A stretch of 30,902 nucleotides of DNA from CAUPWF01 sp036656615. GTDB lineage: Bacteria > Bacillota > Clostridia > Lachnospirales > Lachnospiraceae. The position numbers were made by a program, and so were the translations under genes. The notes beneath the pieces were generated by a model. That model ran no database searches, was not told the origin of the DNA, and saw nothing but the letters and a program-made list of their open reading frames with translations. Location of the stretch: assembly GCA_036656615.1 (NCBI GenBank), contig JAVXHY010000021.1:1-30902 (forward strand), read 5' to 3'. Every line of letters begins with the position of its first letter. The stretch's first letter is position 1. Below, in pieces: positions 8,447 through 17,035 of this stretch.

Positions 8447-8454
8447 GATATAAT
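8426..8454 (+). promoter_or_regulatory. Promoter of the Rrf2 regulator gene
   Basis: TTGACT (8426-8431) and TATAAT (8449-8454) with a 17-base spacer, placed 30 bases before the chosen start codon. Confidence 0.82.
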
Positions 8455-8483
8455 TTACTAGTCATATGAAAGGTGGAAATCAG

Positions 8484-8885
8484 ATGTTGCTTACGAGAGA
8501 AAGTGATTATGCAATTCGTATTGTAAGGGCGTTAAGACTTGGAGATAAGCGAGCTGTCAAGCATATTTGTGCAGAAGAAGAGATCCCTGAGCCCTTTACT
8601 TATAAAATATTAAAAAAATTAGAAAAAGCGGGTATTGCGAAAGCAGTGCGAGGAGCGCAAGGGGGATATATCCTATATCAATCCATAGAGGATTTGACTT
8701 TGATTGATATTATAAGAGCGATTGATCCACAGTTTGCTATTACTCAATGTACGATAGATGGATATGACTGCAACCGTCATAAACAGCTGGAGCCTTGTGC
8801 CGTTCATGATGAGCTGGTAAGAATTCAAGAACTATTGATCAAAGAACTGCAGACAAAATCCTTGGCAGATTTGTTTGAACTATAA
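8484..8885 (+). CDS. Rrf2-family transcriptional regulator, probable Fe-S sensor
   Basis: A 133-residue Rrf2 protein starting at MLLTRESDYAIRIV; the ATG at 8484 has AAAGGTGG upstream, while the ATG at 8466 precedes that ribosome binding site and is rejected. The winged helix spans about 1-65, with the wing RGAQGGYIL at 57-65. Three cysteines, C89, C96 and C105 (C-x6-C-x8-C), occupy the region where IscR, NsrR and RirA bind an iron-sulfur cluster, although the spacing differs slightly from IscR. It is divergent from feoAB and has a dyad over its own promoter. A role in sensing iron, Fe-S status or nitric oxide is inferred; which signal cannot be read from the sequence. Confidence 0.9.
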   Translation: MLLTRESDYAIRIVRALRLGDKRAVKHICAEEEIPEPFTYKILKKLEKAGIAKAVRGAQGGYILYQSIEDLTLIDIIRAIDPQFAITQCTIDGYDCNRHKQLEPCAVHDELVRIQELLIKELQTKSLADLFEL

Positions 8886-8979
8886 TAGTGAAGGTCAGAT
8901 GCTTTCACGCTGTCGTTTGGGAGTTCATTCTTGCGAGCAAGTAAAGTCACTGCACTGAATTGTGGTACAAAAAAAACAG

Positions 8980-9006
8980 ATGCACGTGTGATACATGTGC
9001 ATTTTT
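8980..9006 (+). terminator. Terminator after the Rrf2 regulator
   Basis: ATGCACGTG (8980-8988) pairs with CATGTGCAT (8994-9002), with one G-U wobble and a 5-base loop, and is followed by a T-rich tail. It lies in the 154-base gap before the next gene, where nothing else was recognised. Confidence 0.75.
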
Positions 9007-9039
9007 GTGTATAAAGAAATATAGCAGGGAGAGTATGTT

Positions 9040-9810
9040 ATGTATGAGATTTTATTTTATTTCTACATTTATGGATTCCTTGGTTGGTGTACGGAGGTTG
9101 CATATGCAGGTGTCAAAGAGGGACGATTTGTAAACCGAGGATTTTTAAATGGACCGATTTGTCCTATCTATGGGGTGGGAGTTTCTATTGTCATTTTGTT
9201 TCTAGGAAATTATAAAGAGCATGTAGTTATATTATATCTGGCTTCTGTTATCTTAGTCACCATATTGGAATGGATGACAGGCCTTATTTTGGAGAAGGTA
9301 TTTCATCATCGATGGTGGGATTATTCTAATCGCCCATTGAATATTCATGGCTATGTCTGTTTATTATTTTCCATGATTTGGGGTGCTGCATGTGTATTGA
9401 TCGTGAAATTTATTCATCCTTTGATACAAGTGGGAATTGATTATGTTCCAATTATTGTGGGAGTCATTGTATTAGTGGTATGTAGTCTTGGAATGTTTGC
9501 TGATTTGTGGGTGACTACAGTGACGGTTCAGAAGATGAACAGGGGCTTGGAAAAGATGCAGGAAATTGCCAAGGAATTGCATCGTATATCAGATGAATTA
9601 GGAGAGAGTATCTTCCAAGAAGTTAGCGAAGCAAAAGAGAAAACAGAAGAAGTTCAGCAAAAAATATTTGAATTAAAGGATAGATATCAAGATCTTAAGC
9701 ATAGGGGAACTAGAGTAAGCCGACGATTTATGAAGGCATTCCCTAAAATGCAATCGAAGGATTATAAGGAATCTTTTGAAGATTTACGCAGTTATTTAAA
9801 AAGAAAATAA
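9040..9810 (+). CDS. CmpB-family putative ABC-transporter type IV membrane protein
   Basis: A 256-residue membrane protein with about five predicted helices (roughly 3-21, 38-56, 61-81, 104-128, 131-159). A charged, helical cytoplasmic tail (about 165-240) looks coiled-coil prone. The conserved GxxGWCxEV, GFLNGPxCPIYGxG and RWWDYS motifs define the family named putative ABC-transporter type IV (CmpB), common in Clostridia. Despite that name no ATPase partner is adjacent, and the function is not established. The start is supported by GGGAGAG upstream. It is followed after 49 bases by nrdJ, with no terminator seen between, so cotranscription is possible but no functional link is evident. Confidence 0.8.
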   Translation: MYEILFYFYIYGFLGWCTEVAYAGVKEGRFVNRGFLNGPICPIYGVGVSIVILFLGNYKEHVVILYLASVILVTILEWMTGLILEKVFHHRWWDYSNRPLNIHGYVCLLFSMIWGAACVLIVKFIHPLIQVGIDYVPIIVGVIVLVVCSLGMFADLWVTTVTVQKMNRGLEKMQEIAKELHRISDELGESIFQEVSEAKEKTEEVQQKIFELKDRYQDLKHRGTRVSRRFMKAFPKMQSKDYKESFEDLRSYLKRK

Positions 9811-9859
9811 GGATAGAGCAGAACATGTAAATCGAATATAAAGAAGGAGAGGTAGGTTC

Positions 9860-12103
9860 ATGAAAGTAGAAGAATGGTTAGGTGCTGGAAATCAGCTGGG
9901 AATTGATATTTGGAAGCAAAAATACTGTTCAGAAGGAGAAAGCTTTGATGCATGGCTGGATCGTATTTGTGAGGAAGATGAGGATTTGAGACAGCTTGTG
10001 GTGGAAAAGAAATTTCTATTTGGAGGACGTATTCTTTCTAATCGAGGATTGGACAAAAGAGGAGTCAAGGTAACCTATAGTAATTGTTATGTAATTACTC
10101 CTCCAGAAGACAATATTGAATCTATTTTTGAATGTGCAAGCAAGATGGCTCGTACTTTTAGCTATGGTGGGGGAGTAGGAATTGATATTTCCAAATTGGC
10201 ACCGGAAGGTGCAAGGGTAAATAATACAGCTAAATATACGTCTGGTGCTACTTCATTTATGGACTTATATTCCCATGTAACCGGACTGATTGGTCAAAAT
10301 GGACGTCGTGGGGCATTGATGATTTCTATTTCCTGTGACCATCCAGATTTGGAGAAATTCATTGAAATTAAATCAGACTTAGAGAGGGTTACGAAAGCCA
10401 ATGTTTCCGTACGTCTTAATAATGCTTTTATGGAGGCGGTAAAGAATAAACAGGATTATGATCTGTCATTTACTAGAGAAGAAACAGGAGAAGTAATCAC
10501 CAAGACCATTAATGCCAGGGAAATGTTCCATAAGCTTGCGGAAATGAATTGGGATTTTGCAGAACCAGGCTGTTTATTCTGGAACCGAATTGAATCTTGG
10601 AATCTATTAAGCAATACCAAAGAATTCCAATATGCAGGAACCAATCCTTGCGCAGAGGAACCACTTCCAGCTGGTGGAAGCTGCTTACTTGGAAGTTTGA
10701 ATCTGGCTGCTTTTGTAACAGAGACAAGAGAATTTGATTTTGAAAGCTTTCAAAGGGCTGTGTCAATTGCAGTTGTTGCGTTAAATGATGCATTGGATGA
10801 GGGCTTGGAATTACATCCATTACAGGAACAACGGGATAGTGTTAGAGATTGGAGACAAATTGGACTTGGAATTTTCGGCTTGGCTGATATGCTGATTCAA
10901 ATGGACTTGCGTTATGGAAGCAAAGAAGCCCTGAAGATTTGTGATAAAATTGGATTTGCGATGATTGATGAAGCGATTGCACAATCGGCAAGATTAGCAA
11001 AAGAGAAAGGTCCATTTCCGAAATGTAATATAGAAGAAATCTGTTCTACTGAGTTTTTCATGCACAATACCTCAGAAGAGACTGCACAGTTGGTCAAAAA
11101 ATACGGCATGCATAATTCACAATTGCTGACCATTGCGCCAACGGGAAGTCTTTCTTCTATGCTTGGAATCTCAGGAGGAATTGAGCCGATCTTTGCAAAT
11201 TATTATGAACGTAAGACGGAAACACTTCATGGACATGATCAGTATTATAAAATATATACGCCTATTGTAAAAGAATATATGGATAAAAATCGATTGTCAG
11301 ATGATGAAGAATTGCCAGAGTGGTTTATTACTGCACAGAGTTTGACTTATCAGGAACGAATCGATATGCAGGCTTTATGGCAGACTCATATTGATGCAGC
11401 AATCAGCTCTACAGTAAATGTGGTACATCAGTTTAGCGTGGAAGAAACCGAAGCTCTTTATCAGTATGCATGGGAAAAGGGCGTAAAAGGGATTACCATT
11501 TTCAGGGACAAGTGTAAGCGAATTGGAATCTTGACTGCAGATGAACCAGAACCCGTTATCAGTGGAGTAGCTGGTCCGGAATTAAAGCGTGGAGTAATCC
11601 TTCAGGTAAATGATAATGCCGTTGGAAGAAAACGTAAGCTGACAACAGGCTGTGGAAGTCTTCACTGTACAGCATTTTTTGAACAAAAAACAGGAAATTT
11701 ACTGGAGGTTTATTTAAGCAAGGGATCAACGGGTGGATGTAATAACTTTATGATTGGGTTATCTCGAATGATTTCGCTGGCAGCTCGAGGCGGATGTAAT
11801 ATTTATTCTATTATTGATCAATTGGAAAGCTGTGGCTCTTGTCCATCTTATACGGTACGATTTGCTAAGAAACAAGATACAAGCCGTGGCTCTTGTTGCC
11901 CAATGGCCGTGGGAAACGCCTTATTGGACATGTATGAAGAAATGCAAAAAGATTTAAAAGGTGAAGAATTTGTAACAAGAGAAAAAGTCAAAGCCATGCA
12001 TGATACGGATGTCGTGAATCCTTGTCCACAGTGTCATAATGAATTGGTGTTTGAAGGTGGATGTAATATATGTAAGGCCTGTGGATGGACAAAGTGTGAT
12101 TAA
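9860..12103 (+). CDS. nrdJ: Adenosylcobalamin-dependent (class II) ribonucleotide reductase
   Basis: Single-chain class II enzyme, 747 residues, reducing ribonucleotides to deoxyribonucleotides with a thiyl radical generated from adenosylcobalamin, hence oxygen independent. The first redox cysteine is C76 (SNCYV). The radical-site motif N262-P-C264-A-E266 matches the N-x-C-x-E triad of the family. Near residue 600 is the TSCPD-type domain (TTGCGSLHCTAFF). The C-terminus carries a cysteine-rich segment CPQCH and CNICKACGWTKC that presumably shuttles electrons from thioredoxin. No N-terminal ATP-cone is apparent, so the allosteric activity site may be absent. AAGGAGAGG precedes the start. No cobalamin riboswitch was recognised upstream. 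Confidence 0.94.
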   Translation: MKVEEWLGAGNQLGIDIWKQKYCSEGESFDAWLDRICEEDEDLRQLVVEKKFLFGGRILSNRGLDKRGVKVTYSNCYVITPPEDNIESIFECASKMARTFSYGGGVGIDISKLAPEGARVNNTAKYTSGATSFMDLYSHVTGLIGQNGRRGALMISISCDHPDLEKFIEIKSDLERVTKANVSVRLNNAFMEAVKNKQDYDLSFTREETGEVITKTINAREMFHKLAEMNWDFAEPGCLFWNRIESWNLLSNTKEFQYAGTNPCAEEPLPAGGSCLLGSLNLAAFVTETREFDFESFQRAVSIAVVALNDALDEGLELHPLQEQRDSVRDWRQIGLGIFGLADMLIQMDLRYGSKEALKICDKIGFAMIDEAIAQSARLAKEKGPFPKCNIEEICSTEFFMHNTSEETAQLVKKYGMHNSQLLTIAPTGSLSSMLGISGGIEPIFANYYERKTETLHGHDQYYKIYTPIVKEYMDKNRLSDDEELPEWFITAQSLTYQERIDMQALWQTHIDAAISSTVNVVHQFSVEETEALYQYAWEKGVKGITIFRDKCKRIGILTADEPEPVISGVAGPELKRGVILQVNDNAVGRKRKLTTGCGSLHCTAFFEQKTGNLLEVYLSKGSTGGCNNFMIGLSRMISLAARGGCNIYSIIDQLESCGSCPSYTVRFAKKQDTSRGSCCPMAVGNALLDMYEEMQKDLKGEEFVTREKVKAMHDTDVVNPCPQCHNELVFEGGCNICKACGWTKCD

Positions 12104-12162
12104 AGCCAGGTACTGCTTATATGAAGAAAACAAGAAAATATAAGAAGAAGGAGGACATCCAT

Positions 12163-13434
12163 ATGGGGATGACAATGACACAGAAAATATTAGCAGCTCA
12201 TGCAGGACTGAAATCTGTGGTGGCTGGACAATTAATAGAAGCAAAACTTGATATTGTGATGGCAAATGATATTACGGGGCCAATGGCAATTCCAGTTTTT
12301 TATCAGATGGCAGAGCAGGTATTTGATCAAGACAAAGTAGTACTGGTTCCAGACCATTTTACACCCAATAAAGATATTAAATCAGCAGAGAACTCCAAAT
12401 CACTCCGAGAATTTGCAAAAAAACAAGGCTTGACTCATTATTTTGAAATTGGTCAAATGGGAATTGAACATGCGATCCTTCCAGAACGTGGAATTGTAGC
12501 GGCGGGTGAATGTATCATAGGAGCAGATTCACATACTTGTACTTATGGTGCATTGGGCGCATTTTCTACTGGGGTTGGAACAACGGATATCGCAGCAGGT
12601 ATGGCAAATGGGGAACTGTGGTTCAAAGTTCCAAGTGCAATACAATTTATTTTAAAGGGAAAGCCGCAGGCTTATGTTAGTGGGAAGGACATTATTTTAC
12701 ATTTGATTGGAAAAATCGGTGTGGATGGAGCATTGTATAAATCCATGGAATTTGTGGGAGAAGGATTAAGGTATCTTTCTATGGATGACCGTTTTACCAT
12801 GGCAAATATGGCAATTGAAGCAGGTGCTAAAAATGGTATATTTACCGTAGATGATCAGACAAGGGAGTATTTAGATACCCATGCACATAAGAAGTATCAG
12901 GTGTATGAAGCAGATGAGGATGCGGTTTATGATGAATGTATAGAGGTGGATCTATCAAAGGTCAGACCCACCGTCGCCTTTCCTCATTTACCGGGAAATA
13001 CCAAGACGATAGATGAAGTGGAAGCCATGGATAGAATCTGGATAGATCAGGTGGTTATTGGATCTTGTACCAATGGGAGAATGGAGGATATGCGAAAAGC
13101 TGCTGAAATCTTCCAAGGACATATGGTCCATGAAGGTGTAAGAGTTTTGGTGATTCCGGGAACTCAAAGCATATATTTGCAGTGTATCAAAGAAGGGCTT
13201 GTTACAATCTTTGTGGAATCGGGATGTACCTTTAATACTCCAAGCTGTGGCCCTTGTATGGGTGGACATATGGGAGTACTGGCTGCAGGTGAAAAATGTG
13301 TATCTACCACAAATCGGAATTTTGTAGGCAGAATGGGACATGTGGATTCCCTCATATATTTAGCTTCACCGGAGCTTGCAGCTGCCAGTGCCATTGCTGG
13401 TTATATTGCAAATCCAGAGAAAGTAGGTGATTGA
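12163..13434 (+). CDS. leuC: 3-isopropylmalate dehydratase, large subunit
   Basis: Aconitase-superfamily large subunit, 423 residues, of the two-subunit clostridial/archaeal LeuC type. With LeuD it interconverts 2- and 3-isopropylmalate in leucine synthesis. The ligands of the 4Fe-4S cluster are all present: C302 in GSCTNGR, and C362 and C365 in CGPCMGG. DHFTPNKD and GADSHTCTYGA are further conserved active-site segments. The start is ATG 12163, seven bases after AAGGAGGA; an upstream in-frame ATG at 12121 lacks a ribosome binding site. The substrate could also be a related malate such as homocitrate or citramalate derivatives, because leuA and leuB are not adjacent. Confidence 0.9.
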   Translation: MGMTMTQKILAAHAGLKSVVAGQLIEAKLDIVMANDITGPMAIPVFYQMAEQVFDQDKVVLVPDHFTPNKDIKSAENSKSLREFAKKQGLTHYFEIGQMGIEHAILPERGIVAAGECIIGADSHTCTYGALGAFSTGVGTTDIAAGMANGELWFKVPSAIQFILKGKPQAYVSGKDIILHLIGKIGVDGALYKSMEFVGEGLRYLSMDDRFTMANMAIEAGAKNGIFTVDDQTREYLDTHAHKKYQVYEADEDAVYDECIEVDLSKVRPTVAFPHLPGNTKTIDEVEAMDRIWIDQVVIGSCTNGRMEDMRKAAEIFQGHMVHEGVRVLVIPGTQSIYLQCIKEGLVTIFVESGCTFNTPSCGPCMGGHMGVLAAGEKCVSTTNRNFVGRMGHVDSLIYLASPELAAASAIAGYIANPEKVGD

Positions 13435-13437
13435 TTC

Positions 13438-13926
13438 ATGAAAGCATTGGGACATGTATTCAAATACGGAGATAATGTGGATACGGATGTAATTATTCCT
13501 GCAAGGTATCTTAATTCCTTTGATCCACAGGAATTGGCAAGTCATGCCATGGTAGATATTGACCCTGAATTTGCAGCAAAGGTGCGGCCGGGTGATTTGA
13601 TTGTGGCTAATAAGAATTTTGGATGTGGATCATCTAGAGAACATGCACCGTTATGTTTAAAAGCAGCAGGAGTCAGCTGTATTATTGCAGAGACATTTGC
13701 ACGTATCTTTTATAGAAATGCGATTAATATCGGGCTTCCAATTATTGAATGCGCAGAAGCAGCAAAGGGAATTGATGCCGGAGATGAAGTAGAAGTAGAA
13801 TTTGAAAGTGGCAGGATTTATAACCGAACCAAGGGAACACAGTTTCAGGGGCAGGCATTTCCGGAATTCATGCAAAAAATCATTACATCAGAAGGTTTGG
13901 TCAATTACATAAATGATAGAAAATAA
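13438..13926 (+). CDS. leuD: 3-isopropylmalate dehydratase, small subunit
   Basis: A 162-residue swivel-domain subunit completing the dehydratase. KYGDNVDTDVIIPARYL opens the protein, and GCGSSREHAP carries the substrate-binding serine/arginine loop. The YLNSFD segment at 24-29 corresponds to the loop used to separate LeuD from HacB types; it is not the YLRT form, so leucine-pathway specificity is favoured but not proven. It lies three bases after leuC and ends 25 bases before the next start. Confidence 0.9.
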   Translation: MKALGHVFKYGDNVDTDVIIPARYLNSFDPQELASHAMVDIDPEFAAKVRPGDLIVANKNFGCGSSREHAPLCLKAAGVSCIIAETFARIFYRNAINIGLPIIECAEAAKGIDAGDEVEVEFESGRIYNRTKGTQFQGQAFPEFMQKIITSEGLVNYINDRK

Positions 13927-13951
13927 AAGCAAATTCATAGGAGGAAATCAA

Positions 13952-14950
13952 ATGTTATTATTGACGAAAGAGGATATCAAAGAAGTATTTACCATGAAGG
14001 ATGCTATTGAGGCTGATAAGGAAGCTTACTGTTTATTCTCACAGGGCAAGACGGATGTACCCCTGCGCACCCAAATTCAGGCACCACAGTCAGAGGGGGT
14101 ATTTGTGTTTATGCCGGCATATGCACCAGCACTTTCTTGTGCTTCTTTGAAAGTGGTAAATATTTTCCCTGAGAATGCAAAAAAAAATCTTCCAACGGCA
14201 CCGGCGCAGGTGTTGTTAATGGATGGTGAAACTGGAATGATCAGTTCGATTTTAGACGGAACGTATGTAACAAGTCTGCGAACAGGAGCAGCTTCTGGAG
14301 CGGCTTTAGATGTGTTAGCAAGAAAAGATGCGAAAATCGGAGCATTAATAGGCACTGGGAGTCAGGCAGAACACCAATTGGAAGCCATGCTTACGGTACG
14401 TCATTTAGAGGAAGTAAGGATTTATGCACGAAATTTTGAAAAAACAAAAGTCTTTGTAGAAAAAATGAAGCAAATACTTCAGGCGTATGATACAACACTT
14501 GTTGCAGTTCAAACATCTAAGGAAGCTGTCACAGATGCCGATATGATTATTACCTGTACTTCTGCAACAACACCGGTTTTGGATGGAAACTTACTAAAGC
14601 CAGGAGTTACAATCAGCTGTATCGGGTCATATCAACCACATATGCAGGAAATTGATGCCTGTACGCTTACTAGGGCAAGTAAAATATTTTTTGATTCAAA
14701 ATCTGCAGTTTTATCAGAAGCAGGAGACATGTTGATTCCAATGGAAGCTGGTATAATAGGAGAGAAAGATTTTACCGGAGACATAGGGGAAGTACTACTT
14801 GGACATTTAAAAGGCAGAGAAACAGAAGAAGAAATTGTGGTATTTAAAAGTGTGGGAATCGGTGCGCAAGATTTGGTGACCGCAAAATATATTTATGATA
14901 AGGCATCGAAAAAGAATATTGGCAGCCGTTGGCCAAAAGAAGGGGAATAG
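13952..14950 (+). CDS. Ornithine cyclodeaminase / mu-crystallin family NAD(P)-dependent enzyme
   Basis: A 332-residue enzyme with the fold of ornithine cyclodeaminase, archaeal alanine dehydrogenase and ketimine reductase. The N-terminal part holds the conserved substrate region (K67 in SLKVVN, SLRTGAASG at 108-116). The Rossmann nucleotide site GTGSQAEHQ is at 134-142. A strong AGGAGG precedes ATG 13952; the frame is open further upstream but has no signal. Family members act on ornithine, alanine, other amino acids or cyclic imines, so the substrate is left open. It sits between leuD and thrC, separated from thrC by one base, which suggests a role in amino-acid metabolism. Confidence 0.8.
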   Translation: MLLLTKEDIKEVFTMKDAIEADKEAYCLFSQGKTDVPLRTQIQAPQSEGVFVFMPAYAPALSCASLKVVNIFPENAKKNLPTAPAQVLLMDGETGMISSILDGTYVTSLRTGAASGAALDVLARKDAKIGALIGTGSQAEHQLEAMLTVRHLEEVRIYARNFEKTKVFVEKMKQILQAYDTTLVAVQTSKEAVTDADMIITCTSATTPVLDGNLLKPGVTISCIGSYQPHMQEIDACTLTRASKIFFDSKSAVLSEAGDMLIPMEAGIIGEKDFTGDIGEVLLGHLKGRETEEEIVVFKSVGIGAQDLVTAKYIYDKASKKNIGSRWPKEGE

Positions 14951-14951
14951 C

Positions 14952-16451
14952 ATGAATCTATTATATAAGAGTACACGAAATGCAGAGAAAACAGTTACCT
15001 CTTCAGAAGCAATTCTCAAAGGACTAGCTGAGGACGGTGGGTTGTTTGTACCAGAGTATGTGCCTAAATTGGATGTTTTGGTGGAAGAACTGGTGGGAAA
15101 ATCCTACCAGGAAATTGCCTATGAAGTAATGAAATTATTTCTGACAGATTTTACCAAAGAAGAGCTTCAAGATTGTATAAAAAAGGCTTATGACCAGAAA
15201 TTTGACACAGAAGAAATAGCGCCAATTGTAAAGGTTGATGATACATATTATTTAGAATTGTTTCATGGACCAACCATTGCATTTAAAGACATGGCATTAT
15301 CAATTCTACCACATTTGATGACAACTGCAGCAGCTAAAAATAATGTAACCAAAGAAATTATTATATTAACGGCAACTTCCGGTGATACAGGAAAAGCGGC
15401 TTTGTCGGGATTTGCGGATGTAAAGGGAACACAAATCATTGTGTTTTACCCAAAAGATGGTGTTAGCAAAGTTCAAGAGCTTCAAATGGTTACCCAAAAA
15501 GGAAGCAATACAAATGTTGTGGCAATTCATGGTAATTTTGACCAAGCACAAAGTGGTGTGAAAGCAATGTTTGAGAATGAAACATTGGCAAAAGAACTAG
15601 GCGATGTAGGTTATCAGTTGTCTTCAGCAAATTCCATAAATATCGGAAGACTGGTTCCACAGATTGTTTATTATGTATATGCATATGTGAAGCTTTTGGA
15701 ATATGAAGAAATTACCAATGGAGAAGCAATTCATGTGGTGGTTCCTACTGGAAATTTCGGCAATATTTTGGCTGCATTTTATGCTAGACAAATGGGAATT
15801 CCAATTGCAAAGTTGATTTGTGCTTCCAATGAAAATAAAGTTTTATTTGATTTCTTTCATACGGGAACCTATGATAAGAAGAGAGAATTTATTTTGACTA
15901 ATGCACCATCTATGGATATATTAATATCCAGTAATTTAGAACGCTTGATTTATATGATCGCAGAGAATGATGCACAAAAAAATGCAGAACTCATGGCATT
16001 ATTAAAATCCCAGGGCGCATATGAAATTACGAAGGAAATGAAAGACAGGCTGGTAGAATTTGAATCTGGTTATGCAACAGAAGAACAGGTTCAAGCTGAA
16101 ATTAAACAGGTTTATGATTTGACTGGATATGTAATGGATACTCACACAGCAGTTGCATCTACTGTTGCTAGAGCATATAAGAAAGACAGTCAAGATGAAA
16201 CGAAGCTCTTGATATCCGCTACAGCAAGCCCCTATAAATTCGCAAGAAGTGTAATGACAGCAATTCACCCATCCTATCATTCCATGGATGAATTTGAATT
16301 GATTGATGAATTAGAAAAGATATCAAGAACAGCAATTCCACCAGCAATTGAAGAAATTCGAGAAGCGACGATCCTGCACACAAAAGAATGTGATGCAGAG
16401 GATATGGAAGCGGCAGTCAAAGAATTACTGCAGTCAAGAATGAAGAGGTAG
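14952..16451 (+). CDS. thrC: Threonine synthase
   Basis: PLP-dependent enzyme converting O-phosphohomoserine to threonine, 499 residues, the long threonine-synthase type. The Schiff-base lysine is K112 in HGPTIAFKDMAL. The phosphate-binding TATSGDTGKAA segment follows, and VPTGNFGNILA is the second cofactor loop. The start ATG 14952 lies one base after the stop of the preceding gene, with AAGGGGA as ribosome binding site, so translation is probably coupled. The in-frame ATG at 14895 lies within the upstream gene and is rejected. Confidence 0.94.
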   Translation: MNLLYKSTRNAEKTVTSSEAILKGLAEDGGLFVPEYVPKLDVLVEELVGKSYQEIAYEVMKLFLTDFTKEELQDCIKKAYDQKFDTEEIAPIVKVDDTYYLELFHGPTIAFKDMALSILPHLMTTAAAKNNVTKEIIILTATSGDTGKAALSGFADVKGTQIIVFYPKDGVSKVQELQMVTQKGSNTNVVAIHGNFDQAQSGVKAMFENETLAKELGDVGYQLSSANSINIGRLVPQIVYYVYAYVKLLEYEEITNGEAIHVVVPTGNFGNILAAFYARQMGIPIAKLICASNENKVLFDFFHTGTYDKKREFILTNAPSMDILISSNLERLIYMIAENDAQKNAELMALLKSQGAYEITKEMKDRLVEFESGYATEEQVQAEIKQVYDLTGYVMDTHTAVASTVARAYKKDSQDETKLLISATASPYKFARSVMTAIHPSYHSMDEFELIDELEKISRTAIPPAIEEIREATILHTKECDAEDMEAAVKELLQSRMKR

Positions 16452-16455
16452 GTAC

Positions 16456-16800
16456 ATGGCAAATATAGATGGATTATTTGGTATTTTGGCACTGGCATGT
16501 GGATTGTATTGCTTATACGCGGGATTTTCTATGAAAAAGACCGGAGAAATCAATCAAACAGTCTTATTAAGTAAGGATGTCAATCCAAAGAAGTGTAAGG
16601 ATAAAGAATCTTATATGAAGTGTGTGATTCCGAAAGTATTTGTTCTCGGTGCAGCCGTAAGCGCTTATGGTATAATCAGCTTAATTGATGCCTACGTGGT
16701 AAGGCTTGGCTTACTGGTTATCGTATTTTTGATTGTGGTATTGATGGTACTCATATGGTATGGAATTACAACATCTAAAGCATCAAAAAAATATTTTTAG
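16456..16800 (+). CDS. Small integral membrane protein of unknown function
   Basis: A 114-residue protein with three likely transmembrane helices (about 4-26, 60-80 and 84-105) separated by a basic, lysine-rich loop. The C-terminus is short and charged (SKASKK). I do not recognise a named domain or catalytic motif. GAGGTAGGT lies before the ATG, four bases after thrC, so it is probably cotranscribed with thrC. Its function is unknown. Confidence 0.72.
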   Translation: MANIDGLFGILALACGLYCLYAGFSMKKTGEINQTVLLSKDVNPKKCKDKESYMKCVIPKVFVLGAAVSAYGIISLIDAYVVRLGLLVIVFLIVVLMVLIWYGITTSKASKKYF

Positions 16801-16973
16801 TATAGGTATAGGTTCAACCTCATCAAGTAAGCGGCAAAGCGGAATCAGAATATCCAATTTGACTAAATGCAAGAATGGAACTTTAATCCGTCATTTATTG
16901 AGAAATAAAGACAAAAAATAGCGATAAAACAGAACAAAATGAAGTTAAAAAAATAACACTTTCATTTTATCAA

Positions 16974-17002
16974 TTGACTTTCTTTGATAAAAATGAGATA
17001 AT
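16974..17002 (+). promoter_or_regulatory. pckA promoter
   Basis: TTGACT (16974-16979) and GATAAT (16997-17002) with a 17-base spacer, about 34 bases before the pckA start. The 235-base gap upstream holds no gene. An imperfect dyad with arms AAAATGAA (16936-16943) and TTCATTTT (16961-16968) lies just before the -35 and may be regulatory. Confidence 0.78.
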
Positions 17003-17035
17003 AAAACAAATCTGTAATTTAAGGAGGAAATAAAA

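Noticed and set aside
9811..9859. Cobalamin riboswitch before the B12-dependent reductase
   Set aside because: The gap is only 49 bases, far too short for the element, and no B12-box-like motif was found.
12988..13341. A 117-codon antisense frame within leuC
   Set aside because: It is fully covered by the confirmed leuC reading and shows no domain or start signal.
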